A DNA stretch of 64,000 nucleotides from Fasciolopsis buskii. Taxonomy: Eukaryota > Platyhelminthes > Trematoda > Plagiorchiida > Fasciolidae. Of the stretch, positions 58,601-61,038 are shown one piece after another. Both the position numbers and the translations under genes were made by a program. Below the pieces are notes generated by a model that did not search any database, was not told where the DNA came from, and saw only the letters and a list, made by a program, of their open reading frames with translations. Each line of letters begins with the position of its first letter. Position 1 is the stretch's first letter. The DNA lies in contig LUCM01003860.1 of assembly GCA_008360955.1 (NCBI GenBank), positions 19,506-83,505 on the forward strand, read 5' to 3'.

Positions 58601-61038
58601 CGATGATATCACATGGTGAATTATTTCAGTTAAAGTGCTTATATTTGGTGAACATAATAATAACCGTCTGCGGTTGGTACTACGATCGGCAAATTCTCAA
58701 AACTCTTCTGATGTTTTCATTTTCTTTATTGAATAAAGCATTGTTTCGAAAGTGTTGCAAAGGAATTTCTAAAATCTGTAATTTATTTGAAATCTTGTCT
58801 CCGTTTTCTGGTTGTTTTGTTCGTTCAGAATGATGCGCCATTCTGTCCATATTTTCAACACATCGCAACAGTGTGTGAACTGGCGCAAAATGGTGTACTG
58901 TTTGGTGCACGAACCGGATCGAAAAAAAGCAACAAGAAAAGCTAGTCAAATTTTCTATTTCCGTTTTCCATATTCTGAAACGAAAACTGGTGTAGTTTCG
59001 TGGATGCTGTCTGCTGTCTTAACTTACCAATGTTGGATCCGCAGGTGCAGCTGCAGCTGGTGATTGTAATTCGGATTTCGGCGGCCGAACCTCCAGAACG
59101 GCTTTCCATCCAAGCTCTCGTGCGCGGTTTCTTGCTTCTAACTGCAGCAAAATTAAGAAGAGTGGTACAATGTCTATTTTTCCAATTACTCATCAAAAAC
59201 TAATCTTTGTTTTATATCATGCTTTAATATACACGCGACTTATTTCCTGTGGTTGCTTGGGCATCGTTTGAAATTTTCCGCGCTCCTCCTCATAGCACCA
59301 CAGCAACATGGCCATCAGGAATTACGCGACATTTCACGACACGAAATGCAAATATGTACCTAGGACCATTTTTTCCTGCAGTGAATAAATTTGATTATCA
59401 AGAATTCATTCTAAATAAGCTTATTCTCACCAAGTTTTGTATGAATTCGGAAAGATAAAACGGAATGTTTGAGCCAACTTTTAATTCCTTGAAAATTACC
59501 ACTGAGCACATTGAGAAAACACAAGTTGGCGAACAAGCTCGTTTTCAGTGATTCGTACTCATGCCATTACATCACTATATATATCTTGACAAAATATTTT
59601 CACTATAGGAAGGATTGGATTAGTCATTTACAAATATGGGTGGGGAAGGGATTTGTGGTGTTAATTGTTTTGTTGTCTAGGGTTTGTATTGGGACGGGGG
59701 GTGGGCCAAGGGAGTTGAAGCGCAACCACAAATTGTTTTTGAGAACAAAGTGGAGGACTGTGAAGACGGATTGCGACAGCTTCCGCAGTGCTCAAGAGGC
59801 GACACTTTGCCAACCTGGATTGTTGACCTCTGACCTTATACAGGGTCCGGAAAGCTTGCGTCACATTCAGGGTGTGGTTAGTCTGTGCTAGATGTGAAAC
59901 CACTGCGCTATTAAGTGACTTAATTGTTCCAGTGCCTAACCATGCCGGGTGGTGCTCACGGATGCGTTCAGACAAGCGCCTGGTCGTGCGGCCGATGTAC
60001 ATTGTCCCACAGGAACATGTGAATGAATAGATACAAAACGAGGCTGCAGAATCAGGGACTTTGTCTTTCAACCATAATGACACTACGGGGCGGGATTTGA
60101 ACAGGATACGAAGCTTGGCTGCGTAGAATGTCTTATTGATAGCACTAGTCAGTCTTCGTCGTGCTATTTCTGCTAGCGTGTCACCTTTGAATGGCAGATA
60201 TATGTATACCGGCTTTCTCTCCACCGTCGCCCTCCTAGGAACTTCCTGTTCTGTCTCCAACATCTTGTCGATTAATCTAATTGGGAAACCATTTTCAGTG
60301 AATACTCTTCTGAGCGTCTGCAGTTCAGCTTCAAGAGTATCTTCTGTGCATATTCTTTTTGCTCTGGCAATCAAACATCTAATTAAGTTCCTCTTCACAT
60401 TAAGAGGTACAAAGCTGTGGAAGTTGATGTATTGCCCATTCCATGTGGCTTTCCTGTGTACTGATCGCCCACCCCCCGTCCCAATACAAACCCTAGACAA
60501 CAAAACAATTAACACCACAAATCCCTTCCCCACCCATATTTGTAAATGACTAATCCAATCCTTCCTATAGTGAAAATATTTTGTCAAGATATATATAGTG
60601 ATGTAATGGCATGAGTACGAATCACTGAAAACGAGCTTGTTCGCCAACTTGTGTTTTCCCAACTTTTAATCCCAATCTACTGTTAAGTCAACTGAAAATG
60701 ACTTCATCCATATTCCTCTTCGGACACAAACTCAAACGGTTACACTCTATGCAATGATTTCTAACTTGCTGGTCAAGAAATCAGTGGGTCTAGCCATTTT
60801 TCATTTTTATTGAGTCACTAACAAAATAAGCTGACAACTTACTTGATGCCTTTCAAACAATTCATTTTGTCGTCTTTTGCTGAATCCCACCAAACAATTC
60901 TCCACCTTTTTCTTCTGATCTTGGTCACTGTTTGAATTTCCTGAGAATGGCACATTGTTTCCGACATTTCTGTATGGTGCTGGGGACGCAGAATCCGGAC
61001 GACTGGGTCGCGTCACCTTTTTGATTGCTGCTATTTCT
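16548..61038 (-). CDS. NEK1: NEK1-type NIMA-related kinase, C-terminal two-thirds (kinase domain not seen)
   Basis: NEK1 is a serine/threonine kinase of cilia, centrosomes and the DNA-damage response. Sixteen candidate exons on the - strand (5' to 3': 61038-60843, 59141-59028, 54382-54157, 48725-48540, 45577-45552, 44699-44655, about 43734-43654, 43567-43466, about 38478-38237, 36705-36311, 34595-34255, 31641-31499, 28185-27791, about 19189-19121, 18550-17640, 16683-16548) join in phase throughout. Blocks occur in vertebrate NEK1 order: NRARELGWKAVL, VEEFLMVRREAARNRAR, EERRKKIEELK, RILRRLNAK, HWVGPSDTALRKL, LLRTKSLPDISRL, LEKMRSDLEQDLGVE and the C-terminal AIVNLLGEE/LVLADGAF. The long middle is Ser/Asp/Glu-rich and probably disordered. 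The kinase domain was not found and should lie upstream, probably beyond 64 kb. The final few codons are missing. Introns carry RTE, Penelope and SINE insertions. Confidence 0.9.
17640..18550 (-). CDS. NEK1: NEK1 large acidic exon, start of the C-terminal domain
   Basis: A 911-nt open exon ending ATTCAG|GTCAGT, phase 0. The start is placed at CCGAATAG|AGGATC for phase 1; acceptors at about 18568-18590 would give phase 0. The middle is highly acidic (SEELEEDSDMDEDMSS, EVEEGEEEDEEPTSTDESDL). It ends RLEKMRSDLEQDLGVEPLLR and AYNIIQ, matching vertebrate [26 protein letters not shown]. This is the longest intact coding block in the window. Confidence 0.9.
19121..19189 (-). CDS. NEK1: tentative NEK1 exon
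   Basis: 69 nt read SIKCMAEICEVIRAKIVPTG followed by WS and the donor TCAA|GTATGT. Phase 1 to 1 fits the preceding exon (27791) and the exon starting at 18550. The acceptor CCTGAAG has little polypyrimidine, and I know no vertebrate counterpart. It could belong to another gene. Confidence 0.4.
20110..20560 (-). mobile_element. RTE-type LINE relic, 3' end
   Basis: On the - strand about 20460-20280 reads GSCFAHPHTKTD, QSDDGSRWPADDLGRGYEKF and NQWTDLCGCI, the decayed C-terminal region of RTE-type reverse transcriptases ('RWLGHVLRMP...GGQ..TW...MK'). It shares DNA blocks (AACCGGTGGACT-type, GTGTGGGT) with the better copy at 52040-52960. Stops are frequent. Confidence 0.6.
20564..20655 (+). repeat. 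dispersed repeat core, member 2
   Basis: GAACTAAATTTCCCCGGAAA, CGGCCGGTTTCACGGTTGTT and CTCAGGCATGAGTACCCGG match the element at 4976-5070. Confidence 0.6.
20862..21158 (+). repeat. 297-bp inverted duplication, arm 1
   Basis: The reverse complement of 30023-30319 matches this stretch over its full 297 bp with about five substitutions and no indels. It starts TGAAAACTCAAGTCAAGC and ends CTCTGAGCAGTGG. Both arms lie in NEK1 introns on opposite strands. No terminal inverted repeats or target duplications are obvious. Confidence 0.92.
22782..22918. repeat. Penelope-terminus fragment forming an imperfect palindrome
   Basis: 22814-22864 and 22868-22918 are inverted copies (51 nt each, about 8 mismatches) around a 3-nt centre. 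Left arm contains AATTGTGAATGATATAATG; right arm its inverse. The sequence and the adjoining GTGTATCGAAAAATCTATG match the ends of the Penelope-related segments at 11110-11190 and 55484-55640. Confidence 0.75.
24571..24640 (+). repeat. SINE body fragment
   Basis: TCCAGCGACTTCAGTCGGTC, then TCTCGACTGTAGTTCAAACC matches the body of the SINE at about 12190-12255. Confidence 0.5.
26311..26348. repeat. (AAT)n/(AGT)n microsatellite
   Basis: Three AAT units followed by about nine AGT units. Confidence 0.95.
27791..28185 (-). CDS. NEK1: NEK1 exon, acidic/serine-rich
   Basis: 395 nt, phase 2 to 1; acceptor TTTGATCTCTCTAATAAACAG, donor GTGTCG|GTAAGT. It reads SPLEVDKLHRSPTGSEDEIE, LVRQSMLRVIMSNSG (compare vertebrate LQELQASMEQLLREQPG), then a Ser/His stretch SSHSGSHSLSPR and ESSYISVSETFQ. 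Confidence 0.75.
30023..30319 (-). repeat. 297-bp inverted duplication, arm 2
   Basis: Partner of 20862-21158 at about 98% identity, in inverted orientation 9 kb away. Read on the + strand it contains an open stretch, SSDVETILDVKDDFVSIGF; read on the other strand, MVSTSEEQMLM. Neither is a family I recognise. Confidence 0.92.
30815..31175 (+). repeat. dispersed repeat, copy 2 (also at 3465-3830)
   Basis: Contains TAGACGATGATTGCCGACAT, GATCCGAGTTAACATTGGGA and CGCAAGCAATGGTGGATTGA, in the same order as the copy at 3465-3830. Confidence 0.55.
31499..31641 (-). CDS. NEK1: NEK1 exon with LLRTKSLPDISRL motif
   Basis: 143 nt, phase 0 to 2, from CTCATGTCATTTCTAG to ACGAG|GTGAGT. It opens LLRTKSLPDISRLSSLTEDS, the counterpart of the vertebrate MLRTCSLPDLSKLFRTL block, then DSIHEIRNNHTDTFEVVPEP. 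It has no start codon near its 5' end, and only splice logic reveals it. Confidence 0.92.
31642..34254. other. NEK1 intron, nothing recognised
   Basis: AT-rich sequence without a supported exon. Open frames at 32646-33093 on both strands are short and show no motif. Confidence 0.45.
34255..34595 (-). CDS. NEK1: NEK1 exon, Pro/Ser-rich
   Basis: The acceptor TTTCATTTCATTCAG is strong; the donor GAAAAG|GTATCC is fair. 341 nt, phase 1 to 0, reading AWQAFVPCGTEETREFLPAD, a Gly/Pro run (TTPGPSGPGGPN) and CIPDETTSPKYFGSSS. No conserved block, but the phase joins the exons on both sides and only this frame is open. Confidence 0.6.
34596..36310. other. NEK1 intron, nothing firm
   Basis: A consensus donor (GGAAG|GTAAGT on the - strand near 34908) lies here, but the exon before it would not keep phase with both neighbours, so it looks cryptic. 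An unrecognised + strand open frame runs 35346-35603. Confidence 0.45.
36311..36705 (-). CDS. NEK1: NEK1 exon with RILRRLN and HWVGPSD motifs
   Basis: The 395-nt exon, phase 2 to 1, runs from CAAAAAATCTCAG to GCATTGG|GTAAGC. It begins LAIRKTKNRILRRLNAKSAV (vertebrate SSKREILRRLNENLKAQ) and ends TPRSHWVGPSDTALRKLSEV (vertebrate [21 protein letters not shown]). Between them is a Ser/Asn/Thr-rich stretch. Two family blocks in one exon make the identity firm. Confidence 0.92.
37317..37551 (-). other. unassigned open frame between two NEK1 exons
   Basis: Two overlapping frames are both open for 76 codons. One is Ser-rich and NEK1-like in composition (RQAKQSDSSVDLENRYEKQ, GGHSSSSLPSSHFSKK) and preceded by a good acceptor ATTACAGTTTTAG. 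However, joined to the exon at 38237 it would create TGA, and no in-phase donor to 36705 is visible. It could be an alternative terminal exon or chance. Confidence 0.3.
38237..38478 (-). CDS. NEK1: NEK1 exon, Ser/Asp-rich middle region
   Basis: The donor is CAGTG|GTGAGT (phase 2). The acceptor is placed at GTGAG|TCA for phase 0, with AACAAG four bases upstream as an alternative. It reads ESQLDSGAEAIPSISVVLNK, GAFVSVTEDEDQS and ends DVYSSRQ. SISVVLNKLNG is a plausible counterpart of the vertebrate VISVTSALKEVG segment. Confidence 0.65.
39350..39530 (+). repeat. tRNA-derived SINE, diverged copy
   Basis: AGCGGCTAGGCTGTTCAGCT, TCGGGTGCTAGGAGTATGCA, ATTCCTAACGAGAATGGAGC and ATACCACATGATGAATAA line up in order with the copy at 45177-45365. 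Confidence 0.6.
40735..40880 (-). repeat. tRNA-derived SINE with a tRNA-like fold
   Basis: On the - strand GGCGGTG (acceptor arm) pairs perfectly with CACCGCC about 60 nt on, and GGATTTGAATCC resembles a B box. The T stem pairs poorly, and the downstream sequence (GGCCGCTGCCCTCTTCCTG) is repeat-like, being shared with 11215-11260. I call it a SINE, not a tRNA gene. Confidence 0.55.
41190..41836 (+). mobile_element. RTE-type LINE relic
   Basis: The + strand reads SRTAKASEAFANLWHSWRHH near 41320 and, after stops and frame shifts, VLHLPGWGARDEDCRWREML near 41710-41770 and NNRSHLLESCKACLQN at the end. LPGWGxRD...W and the NNR.....C block are typical of the C-terminus of flatworm RTE-type reverse transcriptases. 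The catalytic YADD region is absent, so only the 3' third survives. Confidence 0.7.
41991..42046. repeat. (AT)n followed by (GA)n tract
   Basis: An interrupted TA run, then CTAGAGAGAGAGAGGGGGG. Confidence 0.9.
43466..43567 (-). CDS. NEK1: NEK1 exon, charged linker
   Basis: 34 codons, phase 0 to 0, lie between GGTTCCCTACTTCAG and GATAAG|GTAATC: RKTEERAKVIPEQREQRYKP, then DSPDYDTSENSTDK. It marks the end of the coiled coil and the start of the disordered acidic region. No strong family match, but splice sites and phase are good. Confidence 0.6.
43654..43734 (-). CDS. NEK1: tentative NEK1 exon
   Basis: A phase 0-0 open stretch reads TLDKFEKETYWSDDGLAVGE and ends SLRF before a weak donor GTATGG. 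The acceptor may be CTCAAAG at 43735 or GGGTCAG at 43768, the latter adding 11 codons. Its place, after RRKKIEELK, fits the vertebrate KRKEAYEREKKVWEEH segment, but similarity is slight. Confidence 0.4.
44655..44699 (-). CDS. NEK1: NEK1 45-nt exon, EERRKKIEELK
   Basis: The acceptor CTCCTTTTTTCTTTCTCCTAG and donor TTAAAG|GTATTT bound exactly 15 codons: MKMLEERRKKIEELK. The vertebrate block is DMRRKKIESLKAHANARA, so RRKKIExLK is conserved. Phase 0 to 0. Confidence 0.85.
45040..45168 (-). repeat. tRNA-derived SINE, - strand member of a head-to-head pair
   Basis: On the - strand: CCGTTCGGAGCCTGCCCGG, TAGCGTAATGGCTAAGGCG (A-box region), CGACTCAGAATCGTTCGT and GGGTTCGCGTCCC (B box), then GTTCGGGC closing an acceptor stem with GCCCGGT. 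The T arm CGGG/CCCG pairs. It is the best-preserved SINE head in the window, almost identical to its partner at 45177. Confidence 0.8.
45177..45365 (+). repeat. tRNA-derived SINE, + strand member of a head-to-head pair
   Basis: The same tRNA-like head on the + strand, followed by a body containing GATGATTCCTAACAAGGATG, AAACAGCTGTACAGTGCTTC and ATATCACATGGTGAATTATT. Head and body recur in degraded form at 11335, 39350, 46385 and 58468. Confidence 0.8.
45552..45577 (-). CDS. NEK1: NEK1 26-nt microexon
   Basis: ATCCGTTTTCC...CGCGAA is 26 nt, bounded by TACCATGTCGTTTTAG and the strong donor GTGAGTG. Joined to the exon at 48540 (phase 1) it reads D-PFSKRERE and leaves phase 0, exactly what the exon at 44699 needs. 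The charged product extends the coiled coil. Phase matching on both sides is the main evidence. Confidence 0.65.
46385..46520 (-). repeat. tRNA-derived SINE, degraded copy
   Basis: On the - strand AGTCCTTCGACTCACAATTG, ATTGTTGATCCCTAACAAGG and GTGTTTCCGTGGTTTTGG follow the order of the copy at 45177-45365. Confidence 0.5.
48540..48725 (-). CDS. NEK1: NEK1 exon with VEEFLMVRREAARNRAR
   Basis: The 186-nt exon, phase 1 to 1, ends at CTGGAAG|GTGAGT; its acceptor is ...CATCTCAACGCGAAAAG. It contains AIKRAQLVEEFLMVRREAAR followed by NRARGAGYLMG, a near-perfect counterpart of the vertebrate [27 protein letters not shown] block. This is the strongest single identifier of NEK1 among the upstream exons. 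Confidence 0.93.
49671..49765 (+). repeat. dispersed repeat core, member 3
   Basis: GAACAAAATTTCCCGAAAAG and TTTTACGGTTATTCCTACTC correspond, with more divergence, to the elements at 4976 and 20564. Confidence 0.45.
49874..50013 (+). CDS. unknown gene, putative exon 1 of those seen
   Basis: After the acceptor GCTGGAAGGATTTTTTAG the frame reads RLARHHLQKEGTWSKVAEGC, HWLMDENLLTNHQWDSYVDQ and VSMDIFT. The donor TACTT|GTGCAA is chosen for phase 1. The same frame otherwise stops at 50039. Confidence 0.35.
49874..54955 (+). CDS. unknown + strand gene interleaved with NEK1 (3' part)
   Basis: Four putative exons (49874-50013, 50315-50456, 50633-50807, 54794-54955) join in phase (2-1, 1-2, 2-0, 0-stop) to an open frame of about 203 codons ending in TGA. 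The product would be hydrophilic, with no membrane segment or signal peptide in the part seen. Telling fragments are WSKVAEGCHWLMDENLLTN, HLRFLVDQILDSPKD, LANQLMEKILEDTVGMHYRS and SRPNDCFMTPNPVYVKEAFD. I do not recognise the family. The fourth acceptor (GGGTTGCTTCCAAGCAG) and the third exon's signals are good; the donors of the first two are weak. Its last intron (50808-54793) contains a NEK1 exon and an RTE relic on the opposite strand. Upstream exons, if any, are not identified. Confidence 0.42.
50315..50456 (+). CDS. unknown gene, putative exon 2 of those seen
   Basis: The acceptor GATCGTTTAAATTCAG opens PLYPNDNGYSVHLRFLVDQI, LDSPKDHQTSYNVPSVSG and LLRKEFNK. The donor AAAAG|GTCTGG (phase 2) is weak. 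The open frame extends further in both directions (50278-50517). Confidence 0.38.
50633..50807 (+). CDS. unknown gene, putative exon 3 of those seen
   Basis: Acceptor CATTTTTTCCGACATAG, donor CACAAG|GTGAAG, phase 2 to 0, 58 codons: QAYFTESRSERTEDKEESSL, KTLANQLMEKILEDTVGMHY and CKIFPDLYAFNHK. The helical, charged composition is protein-like. Confidence 0.45.
52040..52960 (-). mobile_element. RTE-type LINE relic with palm motif
   Basis: On the - strand from about 52930: ENGDIDI, then KLFDFE, a stop, and ADDVVLLSGDPSDLQLFLER, LSHRADTFGMRFAPSTCKML, LQDGMGLKQNLILAGK, EVDRFGYLSRCISPSGRTSE, ELSTRIRR, and near 52450-52200 CLRATERIRWDSFVSNSKVR and GHVLCLPAERLSRCALF. These are the palm ([Y]ADD), thumb and C-terminal blocks of flatworm RTE-type reverse transcriptases. 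Stop codons and frameshifts make it inactive. It lies in introns of both NEK1 and the unknown + strand gene. Confidence 0.85.
53320..53640 (+). repeat. dispersed repeat, copy 2 (also at 13330-13640)
   Basis: Contains GTTTATCCTGTGCGATGAGC, GGACGTCCAGCCACTAAG and AAAACTTGTCTGCAAGGGAG, collinear with the other copy. Confidence 0.5.
54157..54382 (-). CDS. NEK1: NEK1 exon, coiled-coil segment
   Basis: The acceptor TTATCACTTTTCAATTCAG and donor GACG|GTAAGA bound 226 nt, phase 0 to 1. It reads QPALDRPNKPAPAPTQ, a Ser/Val/Pro linker, then DAYNRYKSALERMRAEAMAR, matching the position and character of the vertebrate '[20 protein letters not shown]' helix. The exon sits inside the last intron of the unknown + strand gene. 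Confidence 0.8.
54794..54955 (+). CDS. unknown gene, putative terminal exon
   Basis: A strong acceptor (TTTTGTTTTGGGTTGCTTCCAAGCAG region) opens 53 codons in phase 0: QPEAESERRPKDYRIPIVSG, KGSDELLYKQASKSR and PNDCFMTPNPVYVKEAFD, then TGA. The region is on the + strand between NEK1 exons 54157-54382 and 59028-59141. Confidence 0.45.
   Translation, partial: QPEAESERRPKDYRIPIVSGKGSDELLYKQASKSRPNDCFMTPNPVYVKEAFD
55484..55640 (-). mobile_element. Penelope-like element 3' terminus with an inverted end
   Basis: The - strand encodes LIVKLALRKTTHGSRNVGAL and HLPTTLCY, the same tail as at 11048-11129, ending in TATTAATATTATATCA at 55484. Just upstream on this strand (55576-55640, read on +) the terminal sequence ATTATATCATTCACAATA... 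and CATGGCGCATCGATTTTTCG recurs in opposite orientation. So the fragment is flanked by inverted copies of the element end. Confidence 0.65.
55818..56222 (-). other. unidentified 134-codon open frame
   Basis: The - strand reads FYAPFILTLVLPSFRVIFRG, LGTKEAGKIVTNEILHQKLF and FSGAVISFKIGGCGHSVAYR. It starts with ATG and is uninterrupted, but I cannot place the family or find splice partners. It could be a processed-gene remnant. Confidence 0.28.
57644..58060 (-). other. unidentified 138-codon open frame
   Basis: An ATG-initiated - strand frame reads MDEELSGKDGSFCVIFYISS, TITFEKLSFQFSSKIGLAVR, RTHICGGVFCPSTFAVILTL and NSEVESRTLDKTGQFKLDH. It looks protein-like, with no motif I know. Possible retroelement or pseudogene fragment in a NEK1 intron. 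Confidence 0.28.
58296..58378 (-). repeat. tRNA-derived SINE, truncated - strand half
   Basis: TTTCATCCTTGTTAGGAATC, CCACCGCGCCCTAACTGGGA and GAACCCGGGACGAATGATTT are the inverse of the SINE body and B-box half. The copy breaks off before the A box. Confidence 0.7.
58468..58640 (+). repeat. tRNA-derived SINE, + strand partner with internal deletion
   Basis: CTACCCGGTAGCTTAATGGT, AAGGCGTTTGACTGAGAATC and GTTCGTCCCGGGTTTCTAAT are followed by AGGATGAAACAGCTATACAG and ATATCACATGGTGAATTATT. The T arm and part of the body between GGGTT and TCTAATAAGG are deleted. Confidence 0.7.
59028..59141 (-). CDS. NEK1: NEK1 exon with NRARELGW motif
   Basis: The 114-nt exon, phase 0 to 0, lies between TTAATTTTGCTGCAG and ACATTG|GTAAGT. 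It begins LEARNRARELGWKAVLE, the counterpart of the vertebrate INRAREQGWRNVL block, and ends Ala/Pro-rich. A different frame is also open across this exon and encodes nothing sensible. Confidence 0.88.
59515..59706 (+). repeat. 192-bp inverted repeat, left arm
   Basis: GAAAACACAAGTTGGCGAAC ... GGGACGGGGGGTGGGC. By eye it is identical to the reverse complement of 60467-60658 over all 192 bases. Inverted terminal-repeat copies are known for Penelope-like elements. Confidence 0.95.
60467..60658 (-). repeat. 192-bp inverted repeat, right arm
   Basis: Partner of 59515-59706. On the - strand it provides the first codons of the open frame that continues into the Penelope connector. Confidence 0.95.
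60843..61038 (-). CDS. NEK1: NEK1 exon, basic region after the kinase domain
   Basis: The exon runs from acceptor TTTTACAACCATTTCCAG to GCATCAA|GTAAGT, phase 2 to 0, 196 nt. It reads EIAAIKKVTRPSRPDSASP, then SDQDQKKKVENC and FSKRRQNELFERHQ. It corresponds to the charged helix that starts the coiled coil of NEK1 (KRRLEFIEKEKKQ region). Sequence identity is low here; the call rests on strong splice sites, phase match to the next exon and position. Confidence 0.7.

Larger units (their letters stand above)
59515..60658 (-). mobile_element. Penelope-like element fragment between perfect inverted repeats
   Basis: On the - strand a single open frame of about 333 codons (60662-59661) starts inside one 192-bp repeat and stops in the other. 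After the repeat-encoded part it reads GQYINFHSFVPLNVKRNLIR, LRRVFTENGFPIRLIDKML, a linker, and FCIYSFTCSCGTMYIGRTTR followed by RLSERIREHH, the GIY-YIG endonuclease. The reverse transcriptase palm is missing, so this is a 5'-truncated copy of the connector plus endonuclease part. The frame is intact and the repeats look identical, so insertion was recent. It sits in the NEK1 intron between 59141 and 60843, in the same orientation as NEK1. Confidence 0.9.

Noticed and set aside
59511..59891. 126-codon + strand open frame
   Set aside because: Its first half is the inverted repeat and the rest is the antisense of the Penelope coding region. A shadow, not a gene.
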